From: Flavobacterium flavigenum
GTDB taxonomy: Bacteria > Bacteroidota > Bacteroidia > Flavobacteriales > Flavobacteriaceae
Direction of reading: 5' to 3'
Length of the DNA stretch: 64,000 nucleotides
Assembly (NCBI RefSeq): GCF_027111255.2
Contig: NZ_CP114285.2
Span: 4,650,001-4,714,000 of the forward strand
Positions 26,499 through 35,834 of the stretch are shown here, piece after piece. Every line of letters starts with the position of its first letter. The first letter of the stretch is position 1. A program made the translations under genes and the position numbers. The notes under the pieces are model-generated. The model ran no database searches. It saw nothing but the letters and a program-made list of their open reading frames with translations, and was not told the origin of the DNA.

Positions 26499-27569
26499 TT
26501 AAATTTTAGTTTCCAAAGCTTTCATTACATCCACTAAAACCTGTACGCTTTCGATAGGCATTGCGTTGTAAATAGAGGCTCTGTAACCACCAACAGAACG
26601 GTGTCCTGGCAATCCTGAGATTCCGGCTTCTTTCCACAATTTATCAAACGTTTCTGTATGATCAGCATTTGTAAGAAGGAAAGTAACGTTCATGTTAGAA
26701 CGGTCTTCAACAGCTGCAGCACCTTTGAATAATGGATTTCTGTCGATTTCGTTATAAAGTAACTCAGCTTTAGCGTTGTTTAATTTTTCGACAGCAGCTA
26801 TACCACCTTTTTCTTTAATCCATTGTAATGTTAATAATGAAACATAAACAGCAAATACAGAAGGTGTATTGTACATACTTTCTGCTTTGATATGTTTGGT
26901 GTAATCCAGCATACTCGGAATTGCTCTTCCGTTTTTCCCTAAGATTTCTTCCTTAACTACAACTAAAGTAGTTCCTGCAGGTCCCATGTTTTTTTGAGCT
27001 CCGGCATAGATTAAGTCAAATTTAGAGAAATCTAATTCGCGTGAAAAAATATCAGAACTCATGTCACATACAACCGGGATGTTGGTTGATGGGAATTCTT
27101 TCATCTGGGTTCCAAAAATGGTGTTGTTGCTTGTACAGTGAAAATAATCTGCATCGGCAGGTATTTCATAACCTTTTGGGACATAAGTATAATTGTCGTC
27201 TTTTGAAGAACCTACGATAACAGTGTCTCCAAAAAGTTTAGCTTCTTTGATGGCTGCTGTCGCCCATGTTCCAGAATCTAAATAAGCTGCTTTTCCATTT
27301 TCTTTCATTAGGTTGTAAGGAGCCATTACAAATGCTGTGCTTGCTCCACCCTGTAAAAATAAAGCCTGATACCCTTTGCCTGTAAGACCTAATAGGTCTA
27401 AAGCCAATGCACGTGCTTCGTCCATAACTGCAACGAAATCTTTGCTTCGGTGTGAAATTTCAAGAATTGATAATCCTGAATTATTAAAATCTAAAACTGC
27501 TTTTGATGCTTTTTCAAAAACTTCCTGAGGTAAAATACTTGGTCCTGCGCTGTAGTTGTGTTTTTTCAT
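26499..27569 (-). CDS. serC: Phosphoserine aminotransferase
   Basis: A 356-residue class V PLP-dependent aminotransferase. It begins with the family's HNYSAGPSILP, has LFLQGGAS near 74-81 (phosphate binding) and the PLP lysine in YAGAQKNMGPAG. The C-terminus carries GHRSVGGYRASIYNAMP. It converts 3-phosphohydroxypyruvate and glutamate to phosphoserine in serine biosynthesis, directly after SerA. It is transcribed in the same direction as serA. The upstream acyl-CoA reductase gene is also leftward with a 79-base gap. Confidence 0.95.
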   Translation of the reverse strand: MKKHNYSAGPSILPQEVFEKASKAVLDFNNSGLSILEISHRSKDFVAVMDEARALALDLLGLTGKGYQALFLQGGASTAFVMAPYNLMKENGKAAYLDSGTWATAAIKEAKLFGDTVIVGSSKDDNYTYVPKGYEIPADADYFHCTSNNTIFGTQMKEFPSTNIPVVCDMSSDIFSRELDFSKFDLIYAGAQKNMGPAGTTLVVVKEEILGKNGRAIPSMLDYTKHIKAESMYNTPSVFAVYVSLLTLQWIKEKGGIAAVEKLNNAKAELLYNEIDRNPLFKGAAAVEDRSNMNVTFLLTNADHTETFDKLWKEAGISGLPGHRSVGGYRASIYNAMPIESVQVLVDVMKALETKI

Positions 27570-27648
27570 GGTATAGTTAAAAGTCCAAATTTTAAAAACG
27601 CAAATTTCGGGAATACAAGCCGAAAAACCGTTAAATTATTCGCAATAA

Positions 27649-28734
27649 TTATAATTTTTTATCCGATGTTATTAACAAAAACGATATAGTATCTACATTG
27701 TCTGCATAATCCCATAATTGCGGAGTCTGAGTTTTTCCGAATGAAATGCTGTCCTTAATCAGATTATTGCTTACAACACACTGAATTTGCTCAGATTCAG
27801 CTTCGAGACGATTTTTAAGATCTTCGATATTTTCATAAAATTCATAAAAAACGCTGGAAATAGGAGAAGCATAACTGGAATCTTCTTTTATCGTCAAAAA
27901 GCCATTGTCCAGTAATTTGAAATTACTCATTAAAAAAACAGCCTTATTGTAGTCATAATTATTAGCATATTTTTCATAATGGATAACATCCTGATATTTG
28001 AAAATAGCTTCAAAAAAAGTATCGAATTTGTAATCTTTCGGAACAAAAAGTTTAGATACATTTCGGCATCCCAAACCAAAATAGCGAAAAATATCTTCTC
28101 CTAAAGCTTCTAAATCTTCTTTTGTTTCCTGACCGTTTAAAACAGCAACAGAATTTCTGTTCTTGCGGATTATTGAAGGTTTATCTTTAAAATAATATTC
28201 AAAATAACGGGCAGTATTATTACTTCCGGTTGCAATGACGGCATCAAAATTTTCTAATTTTCCTTCCACAAAAGTAATCTTGTCTTTTAGACTCTGATCA
28301 ATAAAAATTAAATATTTGGCTAAAAACGGTAGTAAGTGCTGATCATTAGAAGACGTTTTTATTAAAGCTTTATTTCCGGTAATTAATACACATAAAAAAT
28401 CATGAAACCCTACTAACGGAATATTACCGGCTAAAATTAAGGCTACTGTTTTTTCTTTTTTATTATCCTGAGAGAACTCAGTAGAATAGCCCGAAAGCCA
28501 TTTGTCAATATTTTCTTCAGTCAAAGCATCTGCCCATGATTTTATGGCGAAATATACTTGCTCAGGTGTATACCACCCATTGTGTGATTGCGAAAGTTCA
28601 ATGAGTTTTATAAAATCATCAAAAAACAAATCATTACCTAAAACAGATTCATTTCGAGTATTTTTTTCTTCTGAAAACTGACTCAAAAACTGACCAAGTG
28701 CTATAAAAGATTGTTTTTTTTCGTTTTGTAACAT
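27649..28734 (-). CDS. Acyl-CoA reductase (LuxC-like)
   Basis: A 361-residue aldehyde-dehydrogenase-superfamily protein of the acyl-CoA reductase (LuxC) type. ALILAGNIPLVGFHDFLC near 97-114 is the nucleotide-binding region, AVIATGSNNTARYFEYYF lies in the middle, and the probable catalytic Cys is in YFGLGCRNVSK. The family reduces acyl-CoA or acyl thioesters to aldehydes with NADPH. There are no lux genes here, so the physiological product is unknown. It faces the ferredoxin gene divergently across 137 bases with back-to-back promoters, an arrangement that may keep the two co-regulated. Confidence 0.85.
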   Translation of the reverse strand: MLQNEKKQSFIALGQFLSQFSEEKNTRNESVLGNDLFFDDFIKLIELSQSHNGWYTPEQVYFAIKSWADALTEENIDKWLSGYSTEFSQDNKKEKTVALILAGNIPLVGFHDFLCVLITGNKALIKTSSNDQHLLPFLAKYLIFIDQSLKDKITFVEGKLENFDAVIATGSNNTARYFEYYFKDKPSIIRKNRNSVAVLNGQETKEDLEALGEDIFRYFGLGCRNVSKLFVPKDYKFDTFFEAIFKYQDVIHYEKYANNYDYNKAVFLMSNFKLLDNGFLTIKEDSSYASPISSVFYEFYENIEDLKNRLEAESEQIQCVVSNNLIKDSISFGKTQTPQLWDYADNVDTISFLLITSDKKL

Positions 28735-28774
28735 AAGTAATTTGTTTATGAAAGGTTTTGATTGTAATTTTGCA

Positions 28775-28805
28775 CAAAAATAAGCTATATTAAGTTATAA
28801 GGCAA
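28775..28805 (-). promoter_or_regulatory. Promoter for the acyl-CoA reductase gene
   Basis: On the minus strand TTG (28805-28803), a 20-base spacer and TATTTTTG (28782-28775) match the Bacteroidota sigma factor consensus TTG-N19/20-TAnnTTTG exactly in both boxes. Confidence 0.6.
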
Positions 28806-28820
28806 AGCAGAATAAAATGT

Positions 28821-28851
28821 TTGGCATTTTTAGTAAAGTCTTGTAATTTTT
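28821..28851 (+). promoter_or_regulatory. Promoter for the ferredoxin gene
   Basis: TTG (28821-28823), a 20-base spacer and TAATTTTT (28844-28851) match the consensus apart from the final G. Transcription would start about 14 bases before the ferredoxin start codon. Confidence 0.45.
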
Positions 28852-28871
28852 AACCCGTAACCAAGAATAAA

Positions 28872-29222
28872 ATGGCAATAATTATAACCGACGAATGCAT
28901 CAATTGTGGGGCTTGTGAACCAGAATGCCCTAATACAGCAATTTATGAAGGAGCTGATGACTGGAGATATAAAGACGGAACAAGTCTTTCCGGAAAAGTA
29001 ATTTTACCTGACGGAACAGAAGTTGACGCAGATGATGCTCAAACACCAATTTCTGATGAAGTGTATTATATAGTACCCGGAAAATGTACAGAATGTAAAG
29101 GTTTCCATGATGAGCCTCAATGTGCAGCTGTATGTCCTGTTGATTGTTGCGTGCCAGACGAAAACCACGTTGAAGACGAGGAAACACTATTAAACAGACA
29201 AGCGTTTCTACACGCTGAATAA
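28872..29222 (+). CDS. 4Fe-4S dicluster ferredoxin
   Basis: A 116-residue ferredoxin with two cluster motifs: CINCGACEPECP near residues 9-20 and CTECKGFHDEPQCAAVCPVDCC near 74-95. The second motif carries the insertion typical of Alvin/YfhL-type 2[4Fe-4S] ferredoxins. The C-terminal tail is acidic. It carries low-potential electrons in the cytoplasm; the redox partner is not identified. It is a single-gene unit with its own promoter and terminator, divergent from the acyl-CoA reductase gene. Confidence 0.92.
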   Translation: MAIIITDECINCGACEPECPNTAIYEGADDWRYKDGTSLSGKVILPDGTEVDADDAQTPISDEVYYIVPGKCTECKGFHDEPQCAAVCPVDCCVPDENHVEDEETLLNRQAFLHAE

Positions 29223-29243
29223 TATTCAAAATTATACTATATC

Positions 29244-29275
29244 AAAATCCTGAGTGTTAAGCTTAGGATTTTTTT
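29244..29275 (+). terminator. Terminator after the ferredoxin gene
   Basis: AAAATCCTGAG pairs with CTTAGGATTTT (one wobble) over an 8-base loop and is followed by a run of T. Confidence 0.8.
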
Positions 29276-29372
29276 TATTTGTAATAAATATTCAATTATT
29301 TCGTATTTATCTGGTTTTTAATGTTTTATTTTTGTTAAATTTGGCAATAATTTTTGTATTTTTATAATAACC

Positions 29373-30536
29373 ATGAGAAGACTAATACTTATATTTATTC
29401 TGTTACTTAGTGTTGATTTTTTTGCACAAAGCACTGAATATTCTATTGTTATAAAAGATATAGAAACGCTGATGCCTATTGAAAATGCTACGGTTTTTAT
29501 TATGAAAACCAAACAGACTTTAATAAGTAATAAAGATGGAAAAGTAACTTTTGAATTGAATGGGGCTTCAAATGTTCAGGTTTCTGAAACAAATTATGAA
29601 AAACTAACGCTTCGCTGGGCAACTTTAAAGGAAGATCAGTTTGTGGTTTATCTTAAAAACAGCCATAATAAATTAGATGAGGTAGTTGTTTCAACTGAAA
29701 ATCCTCAAAAAACACTTCAAAAAATCGTTTCTAATTCAAGGCACAAATTAGCTGATTCTTACCGTTTAAAGGTGTATGTGAGAGAGTTTTTTTTGTTAGA
29801 TAACAAATATTCTTATTATAATGACGGACTTGTAAATTTTCAGTTTTCAGTTAGTCAGAAAAAAGCAACAACAACATTACTTGTTGAGCAAAACAGGTCT
29901 TATGGTTTATTGGAGGCCGATATAAGTGCAGATTTACGAGGTTATAATTTGAATAATATTATGGAAAATTATTGCAATTTAAATTATTTCGATCCTCTTT
30001 TAGATTCAAAAGCAAAAAAAGAATACAGTTTTACAACCAAAGGACATCCAAACAATAGCAGTTATTATATAATGTCTATAGCGCCTTTGGATAATTCAAA
30101 AACAGCTCTTGATACTTACGAAATAGTCTATGACCCCGAAAAAAAGTTGATTATAGAATTTAGTGTTATTATTGAGCCAAAAAATTTATCGGAAATAGTA
30201 GAAAATGAACAAATTGGTGCTAAAAATGTTACCAGGTCAATTGTAAAAGTGAGTTATAGAGCTGAAGGTCAGGATTATTATCTTTTGACTGCCAATGAAG
30301 AGATAGGATATGATTTAGTTTTAAAAGAGGAAATTAAAAATATTCAGGTCCGTAATAATTTTGTAACAACCAGCTTCAATAGACAGAATTTTACTTATAA
30401 GGAAAGCGATGTTTTTAAAGAAAAATCGCTTTTCAACAAAAAAAATAAAGTGCTGACTAAATATTGGGACATTTCCGGATTTACAGCAACAGATGAAGAA
30501 AAGGCAATTATAGATGCCTTAGAGTTTAAATTATAA
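29373..30536 (+). CDS. Exported protein with carboxypeptidase-regulatory-like domain
   Basis: A 387-residue protein with a signal peptide (MRRLILIFILLLSVDFFAQ). A carboxypeptidase-regulatory-like (transthyretin-type) domain follows near 22-95, with the typical PIENATVFI and LISNKDGKVTFEL strands and then LDEVVVS, a sequence seen just before TonB plug domains. There is no plug or receptor barrel; the rest (about 110-387) resembles other Bacteroidota exported proteins of unknown function. Its job may be in the periplasm or at the outer membrane. It stands between two terminators and is therefore monocistronic. Confidence 0.8.
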   Translation: MRRLILIFILLLSVDFFAQSTEYSIVIKDIETLMPIENATVFIMKTKQTLISNKDGKVTFELNGASNVQVSETNYEKLTLRWATLKEDQFVVYLKNSHNKLDEVVVSTENPQKTLQKIVSNSRHKLADSYRLKVYVREFFLLDNKYSYYNDGLVNFQFSVSQKKATTTLLVEQNRSYGLLEADISADLRGYNLNNIMENYCNLNYFDPLLDSKAKKEYSFTTKGHPNNSSYYIMSIAPLDNSKTALDTYEIVYDPEKKLIIEFSVIIEPKNLSEIVENEQIGAKNVTRSIVKVSYRAEGQDYYLLTANEEIGYDLVLKEEIKNIQVRNNFVTTSFNRQNFTYKESDVFKEKSLFNKKNKVLTKYWDISGFTATDEEKAIIDALEFKL

Positions 30537-30543
30537 CTTTATA

Positions 30544-30577
30544 AAAAAATCCTGAGTTTATAGCTCAGGATTTTTTT
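30544..30577. terminator. Bidirectional terminator
   Basis: A 13-bp perfect stem (AAAAAATCCTGAG at 30544-30556 against CTCAGGATTTTTT at 30564-30576) with a T run on either strand, between two converging genes. Confidence 0.85.
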
Positions 30578-30593
30578 GTTTAGATAATATGAA

Positions 30594-33338
30594 TTAAAAA
30601 TTAAATCCAAGCCTTGCATAGTAATATGCTCCACTGAATCCCATTTGCACAGCATCCCAGTAACCTCCCGCTTCCACCCAGTCATCTTGCTGGTCAGGAT
30701 AAATATTTAGTAAGTTGTTGGCACCAATACTTAATTTAGTGGATTTGCAAAGTTTAAAACCTAAAGTCAGATCGGTTACTATTTTGGCACCGTAAGTATC
30801 TGTTGCTGCTTTTTTTCTGTTAGCAAATAATTGAGCAGGAGTTTCTGATGGATCCGTTCTGAAATCTTCATCGGTTAAACTAGAATCAGTCATTTGATAA
30901 TCTAATAGTTTTACTTCGCTGAATCGGGTTAATGCCAGTCCTGCATCAAACCATTTTCTGCCGTAATTTAAGTTTAAACCAAATTTATTTGGCGGTGCTG
31001 AGGCTAATAAAAAGGCTTTGTCACGTTCCCCAAAAAATGTTTGTTCATCTAAATTGCCATTTTTAACCTTATCGATTTTCATGTCATTGATGTTTCCGAC
31101 TAAAGTGGCTCCAAATCTGTTTTCGTTAATTGTTTTTTTCCAGCCTAAAACAATATCTACACCTTTAGTTTTGGTATCTACTCCATTTACGAAAAACTGT
31201 GCTGCATCGACACCAAGGTTATATTGAGTTGCATCAAAATAGCCTGTTAGTACAATTCGGTCTTTTACATTAATGAGGTAACCATCAACAGTCGCTGTAA
31301 AATCGCCAAAATTTGCTGTGAATCCTAATGAGGCATTAATAGCCTTTTCTTCATTTAAACTACCAATTCCAAATGCTTTAGTTACAGGACTATTGTTTGA
31401 TGATAATAATACTTCTGTTGCACCCGCAGAACTAAAGTTGGTAAAACGTAAGTTGTAATAAATCTGTGCTAAAGATGGAGCACGGAACCCGGTACTTACT
31501 GAACCTCTTAAATTAATTTTATCTGTAATTTTAAGGCGTGATGCTAATTTACCATTAATAGTGCTTCCAAAATCACTGTAATTTTCAAAACGTACTGCAC
31601 CACTAACCATGAAAGCCTTGGAAATATCTAATTCGGCATCACTATAAAGGGAGAAGTTATTGCGGCTTTTATCAACCTGATTAGCAGGACTATATCCAGG
31701 AAAGCCCTGGGAGCCTCCCGGTCTTGCAATAGTTGGGGATGAATCAGGATCTGTAGGATCGTAATCAGGATTTGGAACTGTTGGAGGACTTTGAGTTGTT
31801 GGATCAGTAATTGGATTTCCATTTGTATCGTAGGTTGCGTAGGAGCCTATTTCTCCAGCGAAAATTTCAAATTGCTCCACTCTGAATTCGGTTCCAAAAG
31901 CAATGTTCAGGCCTTCAAGTATGCTTCCATAGTTTTTCGAAACATCTAAATTGGTCGTGTTTTGAAGTAAACTGTGACCTCCGGCATCAAATTCTGTTGG
32001 CGAATTTTCTTCAAGTGAAGCATTTAATGTTCCTTTTATATCATAATGAAATTTGTTTTTTCCAAGAGTATTGCTGAAATCCCATTTCCAGCCTCCGGAA
32101 GTTTCGGTCCTGATTCCGGCAGCGATGGAGTTGTCGTTAATTTTTGAGGTAATTCTTGGTGTGTATCCTCCGGGATAAATTTCTTCTACAACTCTTTCAC
32201 CATCATTTCGGGTAAAGGCATAAGCATCGGTATTTCTAAAGTTACTTCCTCCAAAAGCATAAAATTGAGTTTTATCAGAAATTGGAACAGCCAGATTTAC
32301 AAATAAGTTCACTCCCTGAATTTCAGCTTCACCAAACCCTTTTCTGAAATCAAAGCCAGGGCGTAATGTTTTATTTTTATTTAGAAACTCTCCTGTTACA
32401 TTTACATAACCGCCTTTGGTACCAATTGGAACTCCATAATTAGCAGATACTTTTACAGAACCACCGTCAAAATCCTGATCTTTTCCAAAAGAATTTCCAT
32501 TTCCGTTTTGGTCTAATCTATATCCTTTTGTATTTGCAGTACCTTCTGGAAAATCTCCTTTTGCATGTGTATTAAATGCCCCGTAAGTTATGGCCCCGGT
32601 AAATTCTTTTACATTATCATTAGTGACAATATTGATAACCCCTGCAATGGCATCAGAACCATATTGCGCAGCGGCTCCATCTCTCAGGATTTCAATTCTT
32701 TTAATCGAAGCGGCCGGAATTGCATTTAAATCTGTTCCTGTATTTCCACGTCCCCGTGTTCCAAATAAATTGATTAAAGAAGATTGGTGTCTTCTTTTTC
32801 CGTTAATCAGAACCAAAGTCTGATCAGGTCCCATTCCTCTTAAAGAAGCCGGATCAACGTGGTCAGCTCCATCAGAACCAGATTGCTTATTCGCATTGAA
32901 TGAAGGAGCGACATATTGCAGTAATTCGTTAATTTCAAGTTTTCCACTTTGTGTAGTAACCTCTTTCACATTGATTACATCAATAGGAACAGCCGAATCT
33001 ACAACGGTTCTTTTGGTGCTTCTTGAACCAACTACTACAACATCGCTTAAGATCTGGCCACCGTTTTCGTCAAGGGTAACCTCTATTTTACTGCCAGATG
33101 CCGGTTTTTCTACGGAAGCATAGCCAACATAAGTAAAAATTAATACAGCGCCTTCCTTCACTTTAATAGTAAAGCCGCCTTCATAATCGGTAGAAACACC
33201 GTTTGTTGTTCCTTTTTCGACAACATTTACACCGGGAAGAGGTGCGCCTGACTTATCCTTAACGACACCCGAGACTTCTTTTTGTGCAAAAAGAAAAGCT
33301 GAATTTATCAGAAATAGAAATAATACAATCTTTTTCAT
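30594..33338 (-). CDS. TonB-dependent receptor (SusC/CirA-like outer-membrane transporter)
   Basis: A 914-residue outer-membrane receptor. It has a signal peptide (about 1-18, ending FAQ), a carboxypeptidase-regulatory-like domain (about 20-98, VSGVVKDKSGAPLPGVNV), a plug domain (about 115-240, with LVLINGKRR and LRDGAAAQYGSDAIAGVINIVT) and a 22-strand barrel to the terminal aromatic residue (YYYARLGFNF). It takes up an unidentified large or scarce ligand using TonB energy. There is no SusD-like gene beside it, so this is closer to a stand-alone receptor than a glycan-uptake pair. A Pro/Asp-rich loop near 510-545 is probably extracellular. Confidence 0.93.
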   Translation of the reverse strand: MKKIVLFLFLINSAFLFAQKEVSGVVKDKSGAPLPGVNVVEKGTTNGVSTDYEGGFTIKVKEGAVLIFTYVGYASVEKPASGSKIEVTLDENGGQILSDVVVVGSRSTKRTVVDSAVPIDVINVKEVTTQSGKLEINELLQYVAPSFNANKQSGSDGADHVDPASLRGMGPDQTLVLINGKRRHQSSLINLFGTRGRGNTGTDLNAIPAASIKRIEILRDGAAAQYGSDAIAGVINIVTNDNVKEFTGAITYGAFNTHAKGDFPEGTANTKGYRLDQNGNGNSFGKDQDFDGGSVKVSANYGVPIGTKGGYVNVTGEFLNKNKTLRPGFDFRKGFGEAEIQGVNLFVNLAVPISDKTQFYAFGGSNFRNTDAYAFTRNDGERVVEEIYPGGYTPRITSKINDNSIAAGIRTETSGGWKWDFSNTLGKNKFHYDIKGTLNASLEENSPTEFDAGGHSLLQNTTNLDVSKNYGSILEGLNIAFGTEFRVEQFEIFAGEIGSYATYDTNGNPITDPTTQSPPTVPNPDYDPTDPDSSPTIARPGGSQGFPGYSPANQVDKSRNNFSLYSDAELDISKAFMVSGAVRFENYSDFGSTINGKLASRLKITDKINLRGSVSTGFRAPSLAQIYYNLRFTNFSSAGATEVLLSSNNSPVTKAFGIGSLNEEKAINASLGFTANFGDFTATVDGYLINVKDRIVLTGYFDATQYNLGVDAAQFFVNGVDTKTKGVDIVLGWKKTINENRFGATLVGNINDMKIDKVKNGNLDEQTFFGERDKAFLLASAPPNKFGLNLNYGRKWFDAGLALTRFSEVKLLDYQMTDSSLTDEDFRTDPSETPAQLFANRKKAATDTYGAKIVTDLTLGFKLCKSTKLSIGANNLLNIYPDQQDDWVEAGGYWDAVQMGFSGAYYYARLGFNF

Positions 33339-33491
33339 GGTTGATTTAATTTTTTGGTTTGTTTTTGTTTGTTGTTTGTATAAAATTAATGTTTTTTAAC
33401 AAAATAGTAACAAAAAGTTTAAAAATTTCAATGTAAGGTATAATAAATACATTAATACACATTTTTGATTCAATCAAGAGTTATTAAATCT

Positions 33492-33499
33492 TATATTTG
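33492..33499 (+). promoter_or_regulatory. Candidate -7 box for ychF
   Basis: TATATTTG followed by C matches the frequent Flavobacterium -7 element. The nearest TTG lies 24 bases upstream, a little far. If it is used, the ychF mRNA leader would be about 125 bases, long for this group. Confidence 0.35.
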
Positions 33500-33630
33500 C
33501 AAAATTTTTATGCTAAAAAATATCAGTTTGGCAAAAAGTACACAAACAGATAATTCATAAAGAATTAAATTACAAGCAGTAAAGAATACCCTGAATAAAA
33601 AGGGCTAATAAAATAAATAGAAACAAACAG

Positions 33631-34725
33631 ATGAAAGCAGGAATTGTAGGATTGCCAAATGTTGGAAAATCAACATTATTTAATTGTTTATCTAATGCAA
33701 AAGCGCAAAGTGCCAATTTTCCGTTTTGTACAATCGAACCAAATATCGGAGTGGTAAACGTTCCGGATCCGAGAATTAATAAATTGGAAGAATTGGTAAA
33801 GCCAGAGCGTGTACAAATGGCAACTGTAGATATCGTAGATATTGCAGGTTTGGTAAAAGGTGCAAGTAAAGGAGAAGGTCTTGGAAACCAGTTTTTAGGA
33901 AACATTAGAGAGTGTAACGCTATCATTCATGTACTGCGTTGTTTCGACAATGATAATATCGTACACGTAGATGGAAACGTAAACCCAATTCGTGACAAAG
34001 AAACGATCGATATCGAATTACAGTTAAAAGATTTAGAAACAATCGAAAAACGTCTGGAAAAGGTAAAACGTGCGGCAAAAACAGGAAATAAAGAAGCGCA
34101 GACTGAAGAAGCTTTATTGAACAGAATCAGAGAAGCTTTATTACAGGCAAAATCGGCGAGAACTATTATTCCTCAAAGTAATGACGAAGAAGTTTTGATG
34201 GAAAGCTTTCAGTTAATTACAGCAAAACCGGTTTTATATGTTTGTAATGTTGACGAAAGTTCTGCAGTAAACGGAAACAAATATGTAGATCAGGTTCGTG
34301 AATTGGTAAAAGATGAAGATGCTGAGGTTATTATCCTTTCAGTAGGAGCAGAGGCTGATATTACAGAATTAGAAAGCTACGAAGAGCGTCAGGTTTTCCT
34401 TGAAGACATGGGATTGACGGAGCCAGGAGCCTCTGTTTTAATTCGTGCAGCTTACAAACTTTTAAAACAACAAACGTATTTTACAGCGGGTGTAAAAGAA
34501 GTTCGTGCTTGGACCATCAATATTGGAGCAACTGCACCTCAGGCAGCGGGAGTTATCCATACCGATTTCGAAAAAGGATTTATCCGTGCCGAAGTTATTT
34601 CTTATGACGATTACGTTCAATATGGTTCTGAGGCAAAAGCTAAAGAAGCAGGAAAGTTCAAAGTAGAAGGAAAAGAATATGTGGTAAAAGATGGAGATGT
34701 TATGCACTTCCGTTTTAACGTTTAA
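33631..34725 (+). CDS. ychF: Redox-regulated ATPase YchF
   Basis: A 364-residue Obg-family P-loop protein. The G1 motif GLPNVGKST is at 7-15, the switch region carries NFPFCTIEPNIGVV, G3 is DIAGLVKGASKGEG, a coiled-coil domain is inserted (about 130-190), and a TGS domain occupies the C-terminus (FTAGVKEVRAWTINIGATAPQAAGVIH). The nucleotide-specificity motif reads VCNVDESS rather than NKxD, typical of YchF, which prefers ATP. It binds ribosomes and takes part in translation and stress control. It is monocistronic, with a terminator downstream. Confidence 0.96.
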   Translation: MKAGIVGLPNVGKSTLFNCLSNAKAQSANFPFCTIEPNIGVVNVPDPRINKLEELVKPERVQMATVDIVDIAGLVKGASKGEGLGNQFLGNIRECNAIIHVLRCFDNDNIVHVDGNVNPIRDKETIDIELQLKDLETIEKRLEKVKRAAKTGNKEAQTEEALLNRIREALLQAKSARTIIPQSNDEEVLMESFQLITAKPVLYVCNVDESSAVNGNKYVDQVRELVKDEDAEVIILSVGAEADITELESYEERQVFLEDMGLTEPGASVLIRAAYKLLKQQTYFTAGVKEVRAWTINIGATAPQAAGVIHTDFEKGFIRAEVISYDDYVQYGSEAKAKEAGKFKVEGKEYVVKDGDVMHFRFNV

Positions 34726-34769
34726 TCTTTTTTAGAGAAAATTAGAACATAAAAAACGAAAATAGATTT

Positions 34770-34799
34770 AACCGCTGAAGAGATTCAGCGGTTTTTTTA
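34770..34799 (+). terminator. Terminator after ychF
   Basis: AACCGCTGAA (34770-34779) pairs with TTCAGCGGTT (34784-34793) over a GAGA tetraloop and is followed by seven T. Confidence 0.9.
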
Positions 34800-35149
34800 T
34801 GTTTTAGTTTGTCATCATTGAAAAAATGAGAAATCAGCTTAATCTGCACAATCTGCGAGAAAGAACTTTTAAAATAATAAGTACCGATTTCCAGCTTTCC
34901 ATTTCAAGATTTTTTCCAAATTTATTTTTTTGACAGGCAATAAAAAGAGCTTCTTCCAGTCGCTTTTTTATCACCGCAAAAAATATAAATTCAAAAAAAA
35001 TGCTTTCCATTTCAATCTGGGGTAGTCAGTAAAATGGACAAGTTTTTGTTTTAAAAGATAAAAAAGAAAACAAAAATTGAAACTAAAAAAATTTGGCTCA
35101 AAAATTGGTTACAGAAAATCAACCAATAACTAAATCTAAACCAGTCAAA
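34800..35149. other. Gene-free stretch with a short direct repeat
   Basis: No convincing gene lies in this 350-base, AT-rich stretch. GCTTTCCATTTCAA occurs twice, at 34895-34908 and 35002-35015, and the phrase AATCTGCACAATCTGCGAGA looks like a worn copy of a repeat common in Flavobacterium intergenic DNA. A TTG at 35093 would extend the next gene upstream but is less likely than the ATG at 35150. Confidence 0.4.
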
Positions 35150-35827
35150 ATGCTAAAAAAAACTTTTAAATTTATCGGATGGACACTTTTCGGAATTTTC
35201 ACTTTTCTTGCATTGTACGTTTCATCAGTTCTTCTAATTTCAAAAATTACAGTGAATTCTGATATCGCTCAGGCTGAAGAACAAAATGCTATTCCAATTT
35301 ACATTCTCTCTAACGGTGTTCACACAGATATTGTAGTTCCGGTTAAGAACGAAATCAAAGACTGGCGAAACGAGATCCAGTTTAGTCAGACACAATCAAA
35401 GGATTCTTTGATGAATTATATCGCTTTCGGATGGGGGGACAAAGGTTTTTATCTCGATACTCCTGAATGGTCAGATTTAAAGGCAAGTACAGCTTTAAAA
35501 GCAGCATTTGGTGTGAGTTCATCCGCAATGCATACCACGTTTTTCAAACAGTTAAAAGAAGGAGATGACTGTAAACGCATTCTGATCTCAAAAGAAAATT
35601 ATAAAAATCTGGTAACTTACATTTCAGAGAGCTTCAGCGATTCTGTCCATCCACAATGGATTGAAGGGCACAGTTACGGAAAAAAAGATGCTTTTTACGA
35701 AGCAAAAGGAAGTTACAGTCTTTTTTATACCTGCAATACTTGGGCAAATAATGCTTTAAAAGCTGCCAATCAAAAAGCGAGTTTGTGGACGGTTTATGAT
35801 AAAGGGATTTTTTATCATTATAAATGA
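35150..35827 (+). CDS. TIGR02117 family protein (DUF2459)
   Basis: A 225-residue protein from the preferred ATG; an in-frame TTG 57 bases earlier is possible but adds an unconserved-looking stretch. One N-terminal transmembrane segment (about 9-32) anchors a soluble domain with SNGVHTDIVVPV, AFGWGDKGFYLDTP, MHTTFF and YTCNTWANNAL. The His, Asp and Cys in these blocks suggest a papain-like or NlpC-like arrangement, but the family's function is unknown. The next gene follows after 7 bases, so they are probably co-transcribed. Confidence 0.85.
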   Translation: MLKKTFKFIGWTLFGIFTFLALYVSSVLLISKITVNSDIAQAEEQNAIPIYILSNGVHTDIVVPVKNEIKDWRNEIQFSQTQSKDSLMNYIAFGWGDKGFYLDTPEWSDLKASTALKAAFGVSSSAMHTTFFKQLKEGDDCKRILISKENYKNLVTYISESFSDSVHPQWIEGHSYGKKDAFYEAKGSYSLFYTCNTWANNALKAANQKASLWTVYDKGIFYHYK

Positions 35828-35834
35828 TTAAGCG

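Noticed and set aside
28930..29229. Open frame of 99 codons on the minus strand opposite the ferredoxin gene
   Set aside because: It is the antisense image of a Cys-rich real gene, without recognisable domains.
32590..33123. Two plus-strand frames inside the TonB receptor gene
   Set aside because: Low-complexity Ser/Pro/Val peptides opposite the plug-domain sequence; typical antisense shadows.
33506..33630. 16-codon open frame in the ychF leader as a regulatory peptide
   Set aside because: Too short, no sign of conservation or start signal; random frames of this size are expected.
35093..35149. TTG start extending the TIGR02117 protein
   Set aside because: Adds a polar stretch before the membrane anchor; ATG at 35150 is better placed.
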